A stretch of DNA of 64,000 nucleotides from Voacanga thouarsii (taxonomy: Eukaryota; Streptophyta; Magnoliopsida; Gentianales; Apocynaceae). A program made the position numbers and the translations under genes. The stretch lies in the NCBI GenBank assembly GCA_026120185.1, contig JANUWF010003375.1:2685736-2749735 (forward strand). The letters run 5' to 3'. Positions 23,109 through 34,900 of the stretch are shown here, in pieces. Within the stretch, counting starts at the first letter, position 1; the number at the start of each line of letters is the position of its first letter. The notes under the pieces were generated by a model. It was not told the DNA's origin and did no database searches. It was given only the letters and a program-made list of their open reading frames with translations.

Positions 23109-24445
23109 TGAAAAACCTTAGAGGGGGGGAGGGGGGTGAATAAGGTTTTTGCTAAGGTTTTTGGCAAACTAAAAAAAAAAAATTCAAATTGTCTGAGATA
23201 TTACAAAAATTATCATCAAGTTTCTTGGACTGACTTTATGGTGACAAAGAAAGTTATCCAAGAACTCTTTAAGATATATTTAGATTCAGACTAAAGATAG
23301 AAATACAAAGCAATCAGTGACATATGAAAGGAAATGAGACACAGAGTGTATAGTGGTTCCATCTACTAAGATTTACGTCCACTACCTTTTAAGCTCAAAC
23401 TTAAGGATTTTCAACCGGATTTCATTTACTTCACTTAATGAAATTAAACCATACCATATACAAGAGAGGAACACCACACTTGGTTTTTCAAAACCTCTCA
23501 ATCAAACACTCACATCAAGGTTCACCCTAAATGGGTTTTACACCATAACCTTGTACTACAACCGTACCTTATATACGAGAGGATCACCACACTTGGTTTT
23601 CCAAAACCTCTTAATCAAACACTCACATCAAGGTTCACCCCAAATGGGTTTTACACCATAACCTTGTACTACAAAAGGAGATTGAATATCAATAGAACAG
23701 TAGAAGCTCACTTGTTTGAGCAGATGTTCTCTAAGGTACAACGCACAAACACTTTTACCTTTGACACAATATGAGTTCACTTTGAAGCACTTGATAAAAT
23801 GAGATTTTTGTAAACTGTTGAGCAATAGTGTTTCTTAGAAGAATGTCACAAAAATCTTATGTCTAATCTTATTTAGAGGCTATTTATAGAGCCAAAAAGT
23901 GAAGTAGCAACGGTTATAAAACGGCTATAATTTTTCTATTAAATTTATACATGTTTTGGACTCAAGTTTCGAACGACGATGCATCTAAAAGGTAAGTCTA
24001 AAATGGCACTTTTTCAGGCAGAAACATTTCAACACTGTTTTCAGGATTTTGGACGAATCTTTTAGATGTAGAAACATCCAAAACTACTTAATCCAAAATT
24101 TTGTGATTTTTAAAACTTTGAAATCTTTTTCATTGTGTGCTTCATGGTAGAAATCAATTGAATCAAAAGATAAAGAGACACAGAAATTAATAAGAAATAC
24201 CTTAATAACACTTCCTAGTCTAAAGTTCTTTATAAGGACTTCTTGGTATACAAACGCATATACTTTGAACTTCTTTTTGATCTCCATACTTGAATTTTAT
24301 TGCTCAAGAGTTTCTTATTAATCATACTTGAATGCCTTAAAAGAACTGAGGTTGAACATGTCCTATCACATATAGATTACACAAGTTAGTTCACATTAAT
24401 GTTTGTCATAAGTCAAAACATAGGAGAAAGCCCTTAGGGCTAACA
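23109..24445 (-). repeat. 3' LTR of Copia-3
   Basis: On the minus strand it starts tgttagccctaagggc at 24445 and ends ...aaggtttttca at 23109. A TATA box, ctataaatagcc, lies on the minus strand at about 23880-23890. A tandem repeat of 113 bp lies at about 23452-23680. Next to the end is a 10-bp inverted repeat with a G-rich loop (23111-23150). It aligns along its length with 36865-38190 and 62125-63406. Confidence 0.92.
23452..23680. repeat. 113-bp tandem repeat inside Copia-3 LTR
   Basis: The block from tacc..tacaagagagg at 23452 recurs at 23565 as tacc..tacgagagg. The unit includes the phrases ccacacttggttttcc and atgggttttacaccataacc. The partner LTR has the same two units at about 37197 and 37310. 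Solo LTR L has shorter, different units near 62510-62630. Confidence 0.85.
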
Positions 24446-24460
24446 ATCTCCCCATTTTTT
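24446..24460 (-). promoter_or_regulatory. Polypurine tract of Copia-3
   Basis: The minus strand reads aaaaaatggggagat directly before the LTR start tgttagccc. It is the normal plus-strand priming position. Confidence 0.85.
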
Positions 24461-24979
24461 AGTGATGACAAACTTGATAACAAAAAGTAGTATGTGTAGT
24501 ATGAACATGTTAGACTGAGAGAAATAAGAATAAGGAAAACATTGAATTTAGAGTTTATGAATCAGAGTACTTGATTTCCAGAACTCATTCCGGAGAAGAT
24601 TTTAATGAGTCGTAGTGTGACGTTAAGAAGTCCGGTTGAGGGGAGACTTATTTCCCTTTCGCTTTGCTTGAAGTTGAACCTTTCTTCTTCATCTTTGGAG
24701 ACATTTTATCCCTCTTCTTGGGTTTTGGTGCAAAAGATTTCATTTTTGCCATTCGTAAGATTAGGGCTTTTACTTTTTGGATTGGCGATTTTCTTTGAAG
24801 AAGAAGAACACAGAGAGTTTTGGAGGATTTCGGTTACAAGGGTTTGGAGAAAAATCAGAGTGCTTTGAATGTTTGGAGCAATGTGATATAAAGTGCATTG
24901 AAAAGATAAAATTTTCACAAAAGTTTAGAGAAATGCGCAAACCAACTTTTTGAAATTCAAAAATTATAATAAGGAAAAA

Positions 24980-25023
<44 letters not shown>

Positions 25024-25069
25024 TGTGTGTATATATATATATATATAAGAATGTTTTGGATTTTGACCT
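24461..25069 (-). other. Copia-3 3' region after the RT break
   Basis: RT homology stops at about 25070, and neither the catalytic RT box nor RNase H follows. Next to the break is the compound microsatellite at 24980-25047. Between it and the polypurine tract, the minus strand holds a short lysine- and serine-rich reading (around 24600-24720, for example SPKMKKKGSTSSKAKGK) with stops. Some SIRE-type elements carry an extra ORF in this place, but similarity is too weak to claim one here. Confidence 0.45.
24980..25047. repeat. Compound (TA)n(GA)n(GT)n(AT)n microsatellite
   Basis: TA units, then GA, a short GT run and again AT units. It lies exactly where Copia-3 loses its RT and RNase H. Confidence 0.95.
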
Positions 25070-25660
25070 AACTCGAATTATCAGATTTGAACAATTAGTA
25101 GATCACCAGAATTATCAGATTTGATGAACAAGGTGGTATCAATCAAGCCTCTTGAAAAACCTTTTGAAATCAAGAAACCACTAAGCCTCTCATATCAAGC
25201 TCTTGGAACTTGCTTTAATCCAAAAAGAGTTTTAGAAAGTTTAAAAACGTGATTTGACAAATGCTCATGAATAAAACTAGGAGGTTGTTCAACATATACT
25301 TCCTCCTCAATAAAACCATTTAGGAATGCACTCTTAACATCCATTTTATAGAGCATGAAATTTTGGAAGATGCATAAGCAAGAAGCATTCTTATGGATTC
25401 TAGTCTAGCAACAGGAGCAAATATCTCATCATAATCAATACCTTCTTCTTGATTAAATTTTTGGGAAACTAATCTAGCTTTATTTCTAATCACAACTCCG
25501 TTTTCATCAAGTTTATTTCTAAATACCCATTTAATACCAATAACAGGATGATCAAGAGGTCTAGGGACAAGTTTCCAAACTTGATTTCTTTCAAATTGGT
25601 TTAATTCTTCTTGCATAGTAATAATCCAAAATTCATCATGCAATGCTATATTTATACAGT
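25070..25660 (-). pseudogene. Copia-3 reverse transcriptase, truncated
   Basis: The open stretch 25320-25643 reads WKLVPRPLDHPVIGIKWVFR, NKLDENGVVIRNKARLV and EEGIDYDEIFAPVARLESIR, the standard N-terminal copia RT. After a frame shift at about 25330, FLNGFIEEEVYVEQPP and LSKTLFGLKQ still follow, then it fades by 25070. The catalytic YVDD box is absent. This half of RT alone cannot polymerise DNA. Confidence 0.88.
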
Positions 25661-26690
25661 TAGGTTCTATATTTGAGAGAAGAGCAAAGTTGTCAATAAA
25701 ATACCATCTAGTTTTAACTCTATAGTTTGGATCACCAATGATTTGTTCTTTGGGATGACCTGTTTTGTATTTCCAATCTTTTGGAAAATGTTATTCGTAG
25801 AATCTTCAGTTTGTTCTTTTCCTTGTTCAGCTTGCAGCTCTTCAATTTCTTCTTCTTTTACATAAGTATCTAGCGGTGGAGCTTTGAGTTGATCTAATTT
25901 GACTTTCTTTAAACTTCCTACATCATCATCATCTCTTTTTGAAGCATAAATATTAGATTCATCAAACATAACATGCACGGATTCTTCCATACAAAGAGTT
26001 CTTTTGTTGTACACTCTATATGCCTTTTTGTTGGACGAGTATCCAAGAAATATAGCCTCATCAGACTTGCTGTCAAATTTTCCAAGATTGTCTCGAGTAT
26101 TTAGGATAAAAAATTTACAGCCAAATACTTTAAAATAAGAGATTGATGGAGTTTTATCAAACATAATAAGTTCAATAGGTATTTTTCTCAAAAAGGTCTC
26201 AGCATAACTCGGTTTACTATATAGCAAGCTGTATTAACAGCTTCAACCCAAAAGTATTTTGGAAGGGCATTTTCACAAAGCATAGATCTAGCCATTTCTT
26301 GCAAAGTGCTATTTTTCTTCTCAACAACATCATTTTGTTGAGGAGTTTTGGTTGTTGAAAATTTGTGAAAGACTTCATTTTCATCACAAAAGTGTGTAAA
26401 TTCATTATTAAAAAATTCTTTACCATTATCACTTCTAATTGAAATTAGTTTGCATCCAATAGAGTTTTGGGCGCATTTAATCAGTTTTGAAAATTCTAAA
26501 AAGGCTTCATCATTTTGTCCAAGAAATAAAGTCTAAGTGAATCTAGAGAAATCATCAACTAGTACATATGCATACTTCTTACTTCCAAGACTAACAGTCC
26601 TCATTGGTCCAAACAAATCTATATGAATTAATTCAAGAGGTTTTGAGGTTGAAATTATTTTATTGGGTTTAAAAGATGTTTTGATTTATT
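25661..26690 (-). pseudogene. Copia-3 integrase core and C-terminus, broken
   Basis: Visible parts in order: LIHIDLFGPMRTVS (first catalytic D), YAYVLVDDFSRFT, a stop, RSDNGKEFFNNEF (second D) and TPQQNDVVEKKNSTLQEMAR (catalytic E, with G changed to D). The open stretch 25667-26227 follows with VFGCKFFILNTRDNLGKFD, DEAIFLGYSSNKKAYRVYN and MEESVHVMFDES, the usual copia integrase C-terminal part. Frame changes near 26220 and 26530 break it. The catalytic triad residues remain, so decay is modest. Confidence 0.87.
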
Positions 26691-27244
26691 TTTCAAATTG
26701 GCATGCATAATAAATTTTGCTTTTATCAAAGTTCATTTTGGGCAGTCTCCTAACAAGCTCTTTTGAAGACAGTTTATTTAGTAAATCAAAAGATACATGA
26801 CCTAATCTTCTATGCCAAAGATAACCATCACTGTCACGTACGGATAGACATCTAATACCATTAGCTATAAGGTTATTTAGATAGAACACATATACATTTA
26901 CAATACGTTTGGCAATAAAGATTGTTTCAAGATTTGAGCTGTCTATTGTAGAACAAGAATCCTTTTCAAAGATGACTTTGCAACCATTATCACATAGTTG
27001 GCTAATACTAAGCAAGTTATATTTCAAATCATCAATAAGTAATACTTTTTTTATAATGGTTAAGGAACCTTTACCAATATTACTAATGCCAAGAATCTTT
27101 CCTTTCTTCTTGTCTCCAAATGTAACGAATCTTTCATTTGTGGTCTGTATATCCTCTAACAAAGCTGCGGTTCCAGTCGTGTGTCTTGAACAACCGCTGT
27201 CCAAGAACCACTTGGTGAAGCTCAAAGAATGTGCCTATAGATGA
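26686..27244 (-). pseudogene. Copia-3 protease and GAG-pre-integrase, nearly open
   Basis: The open stretch 26686-27225 keeps the full active-site motif WFLDSGCSRHTTG, followed by FVTFGDKKKGKILG, LLIDDLKYNLLSISQLC and the preINT motif YLWHRRLGHVSFDLLNKLSS. This is the best-kept coding segment in the window (179 codons open). It links the zinc knuckle to integrase in normal copia order. Confidence 0.9.
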
Positions 27245-27249
27245 GAAGG

Positions 27250-27513
27250 AGGAATGATTTTTGGTACACACACTTTTTTAGGTCCATGAAAGTTAGTAAC
27301 ATTTCCTTTGATTTTCTAGAATGTTAATCCACCGGATTTCACTTTTCTTTTAATGAGACATCTTGAAACTATATGTCCCGATTTTTCACAATATGTGCAA
27401 GCTTTGTGTGTTCTGTAACATAAGGTAGATTTAACAAATTGAGACATGTTATTTTTGTCCTTATTCTCATGTCCATATCCTAAGCTATTTCAATTTCCAT
27501 CATTAACAAATCT
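27250..27513 (-). pseudogene. Copia-3 gag-pol linker with intact zinc knuckle
   Basis: The minus strand encodes CTYCEKSGHIVSRC at about 27358-27400, a perfect CX2CX4HX4C zinc knuckle, followed by GPKKVCVPKI, a usual phrase before the copia protease. The segment next to solo LTR B (27455-27513) and the segment beyond B (31825-31890) are related to each other (NSLGYGHENKDK and NGLGYRHEDKDK), so a short tandem repeat existed here before B inserted. Confidence 0.8.
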
Positions 27514-27518
27514 AGGCT

Positions 27519-30500
27519 TGTAACACCCCCCGAAGCCTAGGCCCGCCAGGGCTGGGGATGTCGCCCCGTCCAAAGGACAATGGGTCTTTATAACTAGGTC
27601 ACACAAACAAATTGCGGAATAAAAATAATATTTAACTCAAAAGTTATTACAACCTAGAGAAAACTTCAAGAATAAATCCATGAATTCCAAAACAAAACCA
27701 TAAATAAAATTATTCACTCTCGCCTCCCCAAAGTAATATATAAAATTAAAAAAAACACATTCTTTTCCCAAGCAGATATTACTAGCCACTCAACTCCACA
27801 GCAGGATCATCCTGAAATCATGATAGAAAGGTGATGAGACAGAAATCTCAGTAAGTCCGTGTGTGCTTTGGGTGTTTTGGGAAATCTGTTCATGGATGCA
27901 GAGTGTGAAACTTTTATAAGAGAAAACATTGGCAAGCATCAAGCATTAGTCAAAAGTAAGAGTGGCATTTTGGCTTATCTAGCCATACACAAGTAATGAA
28001 ATCAACCACTCAAAAGAAAGGGATATGGGTTACCACACGTTGGGCCCCATAACCGGTCAAAATGCCGACACTTTGTGCAGACTGACAAAAGTAGGTGATC
28101 GGCCTACTGGGCAAGATACTCCTCCTTCTCTATACCCAAACAACAACCGAGTGTCCATTCTGGCAAAACACAGTCACTTGACTGAAAACAAACTGCTAGC
28201 TCGGACCGGCACGACTCACTGGACTGACATCTTATTCGGGAAGGACTCACCCCTCAGAGGTGGCCACCTACTGAGAGACTTACCCTAACCCTTCAAAGAC
28301 TAGTCCTAGTAGTCCACCCTTATTGAGTACTCAACGACGTTTTCCACTTGGGATAAAATGAACAAAGTATTGCTCTTCACGAAAATAGTAATTTAAGGGT
28401 TTCCAAAGTTTTGGGAACAATTAGTTTTAGAAAGAGTTTTAAGCTTGGAAAATCTGCTCAGTAATTTTTAAACAATTTAAGTGTTGGAAATAAGAACAAA
28501 TTCAACCCTCAATTGCCTTCAAATAAACGAGTGTCCATACACTCCATATTTAGCTTGCCATAAGGAAAACATTTCACATCGATAGGTTTTATACAGGAGC
28601 TTACCTGATTCTTGCTCACAACAACAAGGTCTTGAACAGCTGACCTAACCCCATATGGGTAAATACAAATCTTAATCTGATTCAAGCTACAATCCACTTC
28701 CTCAATTTTAAATCAACTCATTTCACCACTACCATGATCCTAGTGTCCCAAGCTTGAAGGCAAAATAATAAATAAGCAGGTTTATAAGCTAAGTTTAATT
28801 TGTTGTTTAAAATAATTAATGGTTTGGGAAATAAATTCTAATAAGTTGAAAGTTTAAATCTTGTTAAGGAAAATTTAGAGTTTATTTGATCAAGAGTCAT
28901 AGGTGGTACCAGTTAAAATAGTGATTTAATGATAGTCTAGTTGTTAGAAAATAGTTGATAGCTAGAACTAGTGAAGATTAAATTTAATGAGCCTTGTTTG
29001 GAAAATAATAAGTAAATCCTTAAGGGGTTTTGATTTAATAATTATTTTACTAATTAAAAATATTTTTCATAAAGGCTTAAATTGATTTCTTTATTTTTAA
29101 TAATATTTATTTATTTTGCTTTCTAGCAAAAATCATTATTTATTTGGCTAAAATATCATTTATATGTATAATAATTCCAAATCTACCCTTCCTGGGGGTT
29201 TTTCGAAATTTACTAGCAAAATTAGTATTGGATACTTTATTCATGAACTAAAATTAGCTTAGGAACAACTAGATCATGATCAAGATTCTATGGCCAACCA
29301 CAATCAATAACATACACAATCCTTCGATTCATCAAATCATCCAAATCTTGCATCTAGGCATAGATCCAAATTTATTAAGACATGATTTAACCATTACTAG
29401 CATAACCATGAACATGGCTTCAATAATCTAATCATGCATAAACTCCTATTCACCAAAGGTGACATAATCTCTAGCATGCTTCTTCACATATACTACTGAT
29501 GCCATGCATCAACCCTCAAATCATCATACAATCATCTAAGATTAACCTTTCATTCATAAATCCCATCTCCTTCACAATCATACAATTGCTCATTCTTCAA
29601 TCTCAACAATAAATATATATACTCAAATCCTATCACCATCCACCTACTCACAACATCATCCTAGAGACATGATTCTAGAGTTTACAAGGAAGATTGAAGG
29701 TACTTACTTGATTGATGAATGTCTTGAAGGAGTTTAGAGTAGATCTCCACTCCTAGATGGCTAATCTTGTCCAAGAGAGGTGGCGAAAGCATGGTCATGG
29801 AAAAAGAGACCATTCGGCTAAGGGAGGAAATTTCGGCCATGAGAGAGAGAGAGAAGAAGAAGAAGAAGAGATCATTAGCATGCTTATTCATATAGGTTTT
29901 CATTAGAGATCAAGTTTGGAGAAGATGAAGTTGTTAGAATAAGTTTACCTTGAAGATGTTCTTGACCTTCACAAAATTTCCTGGTTTTTGATCCAAAGTA
30001 GCAAGATGATTTGTGGAGTTTGATGTTAATAATGGTGTTGATGGATTCACAGCAATGTGCAGATCAAACCTGGAAGTTTTCGAGTGGATTTGAGATGGTT
30101 TGGAGGGGTATTAGGTGTAAGAAAGTAGTAGGTGTTCTTGGTGTAGTGTGTGTGTGTTCTTGATGGTTGCTGAAAATCGCGAGAGAGAGAGAGAAGGGAA
30201 GGCTGCCGAATTTTCTGTGAGGAATAGGGCTGGCCGATTTTCAGTAGGGTTTGGCAAGTTGATTCTGTGATTTGGAAGGGAAAAGGAAAGGTTAGTTGTT
30301 ACAATCTTGGTAGAATATTTTTAGGAAGTGAATTTGGAAAGTAAATATCCTAAGAATATCTTGATTGTTTGGACAGCTTTGAAGTCTGCCATGGCTGACT
30401 GTTTGAGCAGAATTTCGTGGGATTAGTGCTGGCTTATGGAGGCTTATGGTGGCCGAAAGTAGGGTGCTTAATGGTGAAGAAGAAGTCTGGTCAATTGAGT

Positions 30501-31819
30501 AAGAGATTATGGAAGGTTGCCAAACAAGATGGCTGGAATTTTTGGAAAGTAATCAAGCTAAATTGCAGGGATTTGTTGGAGAGATTTTCGGACAGCCATT
30601 GATGGAATTTCGTGCAGAAGTTTAAGGGGATCAATGGAGCTCTGTTGATGGAGGTTCAAGGAAGGTTTTTGCAGAAGTAGGTTGGTGTTTCGGTTGGAAG
30701 AAAAATAGGAAACAAGCTGGAAAATTTTCTGCACAGAAATTTCGCTGCACAGTGGTTTTTCTGGGCAGATTTTCGTCTGCCACTTCCAGCCATTTTACAG
30801 CGAGCTGGGAGGGGGGTTTCAGGGGTATTCAAGGCTGGTTTCCATCTTTCTTCATGGAGGAAAAACATGGCTAAGGTGCTGCACAAAATCTGGAAGAAAA
30901 CAGCTTGGTTTTGGACCCTTAAAGCAGCAATTTGCCCAGAATTTTTTTCTTGTTTTACACTGCTTTTGTGCAGTCCGAAAATGGCAGAAATAATTCATGT
31001 TTTAAGCTGATCTTAAGGCCATTTTTCTGGCAGCATTTGGAAGGGAATGTTAGCTAAGGAGTTCGACAACTTGAAGGTACAACAAGCTGGAAAGTTTCAG
31101 CTCTTGCCATGAAGGAAGAGGAACTAATTTGAAGTGAAATTTCAGCAAGCTCACTAGAGATATTTTCCTCATGGAATTCCTCACAACTCTTCCATATTTT
31201 TTTCAGACCATAGGTAGTCTTTTACCAAGACATTTTGATCCTAAAAGGCCTCAGTACTTTACTAAATTTTCTGGAAAGGAAAAGGCTAGAACACCTTGAT
31301 CAAACTAATGAGTTGAGCATTGAGAAAAATTAAAGAACAAGGAAGAATGAATTTCCCTTCAAGAATTTCGAGTAGAGTAAAGAGTGAAATGAGAATTCTC
31401 CTAACATGTCTCTCCTAGGACATTATCACCACCGTGTTCTAGGCTCTTAAGGCCGAAACCAACTCCCCCCAAGCAAAAATACAATTTAATCTAACTAAAG
31501 CTTCTATGCTAGAATTTGATCCCAAGACCTCAGGAATTAATTCCAAAACTCTAACCACTACACCACAACAACTCTTGTTGCTATTTCCACTAGAAAAATT
31601 ATTTTCTATTCAATCCACAATCTATCTCCCTATTTTCACCTCGGGCAAAAATTACCATTTTGCCCCTCTCACACAATACTCACCATCAAGACTTCAAGAC
31701 AATAAAAATCAAATCCAAAGCACATAGAAATCATATGAAAATATATTTAATTATGAAATAAAGTATGATATGCATCCCAACCCCCTTACTCTAAGGTTGG
31801 TTTTATCCGGGGTTTCACA
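27519..31819 (-). mobile_element. Solo LTR B (4.30 kb, Tekay/Del-like gypsy)
   Basis: On the plus strand it starts tgtaacacccc and ends ggtttcaca, with an exact 5-bp duplication aggct at 27514-27518 and 31820-31824. It is the reverse complement type of copy A and is closest to copies D and E; for example the region 28025-28700 matches 54003-54690 and 77-733. No coding domain. The TATA-like element cttttataag is near 27907-27917 (sense on minus). Inserted in the zinc-knuckle linker of Copia-3. Confidence 0.93.
31511..31578 (-). other. tRNA-like segment in solo LTR B
   Basis: Minus-strand reading is like the 15221-15285 segment of A: tggtgtagtgg as A-box. The B-box has decayed to ggatcaaattc. 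It sits at the same distance from the LTR 5' end as in A. Confidence 0.5.
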
Positions 31820-31824
31820 AGGCT

Positions 31825-31951
31825 TGTAAATTTTGTCTTTATCCTCATGTCTATATCCTAAGCCATTTCGGTTTCCAACTGGATGTTGAGTTCCGAGTAA
31901 TTTTTCCAAATTACTTTTACCATTTGTGAATTTTTCAATACAAGTGGGAAG
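31825..31951 (-). pseudogene. Copia-3 gag C-terminal fragment between B and H
   Basis: The minus strand reads TCIEKFTNGKSNLEKLLGTQ, then HPVGNRNGLGYRHEDKDK, the usual linker between the coiled-coil part and the zinc knuckle in large copia gags. It is isolated between two solo LTRs. Confidence 0.75.
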
Positions 31952-34900
31952 TGTTAGTGTTATGCCGTAGAGGCAATCATTTGTACATTGTATATGACAT
32001 ATTTTATTTTATTAAAAGGCATTATTTATCTTATAGTATCTTTTGTTTACTTTTAAGTGAAATAACTTTTAGATAAAGTCCCTAGTACAACACTGTGTTA
32101 AGGAAATCATGATAGAGATCATGATATGAGATTCCTACCACACTGTATAGTGTTAGTACTTAAATAGTCCATAGTCGTAGTATTAATGAGATAGGACATC
32201 ATTAATGCGTTAAGGCTAGCATGTGTTAGACTTATTGATTTGATTAGGTGGTGTTTCTCATATCCGTAAGTATTGGGATACTCAAAGTTAACACGTCGAT
32301 ACTTGTTAATAGAACAAGTACATTGCATGACCTAGCTATGAGATAATCACATGGATAACTATTTAGTGCTAGTGATATAATCTCAATATAGCAAACGTGC
32401 AAGTATCCTTAAACTTGAGATCTCTAAGGTACTTTGTGTAGGATTTCTATCATGCATAATCAGATTAAGCGCAGCGGAAAACAACAAGAAATCCAAGCCA
32501 TGGATCACGGGTTTACAATAGAAACGGGAAAAAGCAGAAGATTGCGTCTATTACCTCGTGAAGCTGGAATTCAAAAATTTCAGAAACAAGAACGCAGGCG
32601 CGATCCAGATTATCCAAAACCGTTCACTGCAGCTCAACTGAAGTCTAAGAAAGAACTCCCTCTAATGATAATCCACACAAGGTTGAATGCTCACAATCTC
32701 ACAATTCTATGCTAGTAGAATTCGGGAGGCTAGGGTTTTGATCAAGAAGAGAGACAACTAGGGTTTGATCAAGAGAGAGGCAGAGAAACGGTTTCTCTGT
32801 TATTGCGTGAATAGTCTGTCTCGAACCCTAAGGAAACTGTTTCTTTATATTTATAGATTTATAATTACCATAAATTGCAACTAAGTCCTTCAACGTCCAA
32901 TTGTCAACAAATTGGTCCTTGAAGTTTACTTAATTACAATTCAGTCCCATGAATTATAACAAACTTATAATTCACCTATAAATATTTCCCTTCTCTTAAT
33001 TAACCCCACAATATTATCAAATAATATATTTGAGCATTCAAACCTTTATTATGTGTGACCCATTAGGTTTCCTGGTCTTATTGGTAGCATAATATGAATT
33101 AATTCTAACAATATTAGAATTAATAATCCTTAATAAAATAAAGGATTAAATTTATTAATTCACTAATTAATAAATTCATATTTAGCATATCAAGAGCGAC
33201 ATCTAGCAATGACTCTTGACCACCCAAAAGTCCAGAAAGTCAAGTGTCTTGACATGAACCTTTCAATAGCAAATTATCAGTGCAATAAACTCCTTTCAAC
33301 ATACAATATCTCATTCGGTCTAGAGCATGGAATTAGTGCCAACTCCCTCCAGAATATTATTAATTCTGGCCTGAATATTTTAGAACTTGTTCAAGAAATC
33401 CATTACTCGATATGTGTATCAATTGGAACCATTTCCATCACATAGTCGCCTTGGCCAAGGACTTCATGAGTAATGATTTCTACAAGTGGCCTTGAGATAT
33501 ACTCTCCTACTATTAGGAGTGGTAAATTCTTTATTGACCCTCTCAACTACTTTCGTTTACTTTACGTTGTACCCAATATCCATCCCATAGGCGGTCCTAG
33601 ATAAGACTCCAAAGATTAGAATCAAAGTACAACGCTCGATAAACAAAGTACCTTAGAGATCTCAAGTCTAAGGATATTTGCACACTTGCTATAATGAGAT
33701 TCTATCACTGGCACTAAATAGTTATCCAAGTAATTATCTCGTAGCTAGGTGATCCAATGAACTTGTTTCAAAACAAGCATCCACACGTTAATCCTGAATA
33801 TCCCAATACCCACGGATATGAGAACCACCACTTGATCCAATCAAGAGATATAACATGTGCCAGTCTTGGCGTATTAATAATGTCCTATCTTATTAATACT
33901 ATGATTGGAGATTATTTAAGTACAAACACTGCATAGTGTGGTAGGAATCTCACATCATGATTTCATTAACACTGTGTTGTACTAGGGACTTTATCTAACG
34001 GTTTGTACACATATTTAGATACAACAATCAAACTGAAAGATAAAGAATGCCTCTTATTAATTTAATATGCAATATACATGGTACAAGTGATTGCCTCTAG
34101 GGCACAACACTAACACTTTGTTTGCTGAGCATTGTGCTTTGATTCCAATCTCTGGAGCCAGATCGAGGGTTGCCTATGGGATGGATATTGGGTACATTGT
34201 GAGGTAAACGAAAGTAGTTGAGAGGGTTAATAAAGGATTCACTACTCCTAATAGTAGGGGCGAATATCTCACGGCCACTTGTAGGAATTACTACTTGAGA
34301 AGTCCTTGGCCAAAGCCACTGTGTATTGGAAACAGTTCCAATTGATACACATTAGAGTAGTGGGTTCCTAGTACAAGTAATATTATATTCGGGCCAGAAT
34401 TAATATATTCTGGAGGGGAGTTGGCACTAATTCTAATCTCCAAACCAAATGAGATATTGTATGATGAAAAGAGTTAATTGCCCTATAGTTTGTTATTGAA
34501 GGGTTTATGTCAAGTCACTTGACTTCCTGGACTCTTGGGTGGTCATTATGTGTTGTTAGATACCACTCATGATCTGAGAATATGGGTTTATTAATTGATG
34601 AATTAACAAACCAATCCTGATTAGAATTGATATGATTAATTCTAATTAATTATGGATTATTAATCTCAAAGACATTTGAATTAATTCATGTTCGCTACCA
34701 ATTGACTGGAAAACCTAATAGGTCACACACAATAGAGGATTATATATTCAAGATGTTATTTGATAACATAGTGTGGTTAATTGCGAGAAAGAGAAATTAT
34801 TATGGCTAAATTACCATTAGTTATAATTTATGGGTCAAATTGTAATGATGAAAACTTGATGATTCTAATTACAATTAGAGAATTCTAATTGTTTTAGAAT

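Noticed and set aside
24461..24980. Envelope-like extra ORF of Copia-3
   Set aside because: Only short basic stretches with stops; no transmembrane segment or clear similarity can be read on the minus strand.
26909..27244. Plus-strand open frame of 111 codons
   Set aside because: Antisense shadow of the Copia-3 protease frame.
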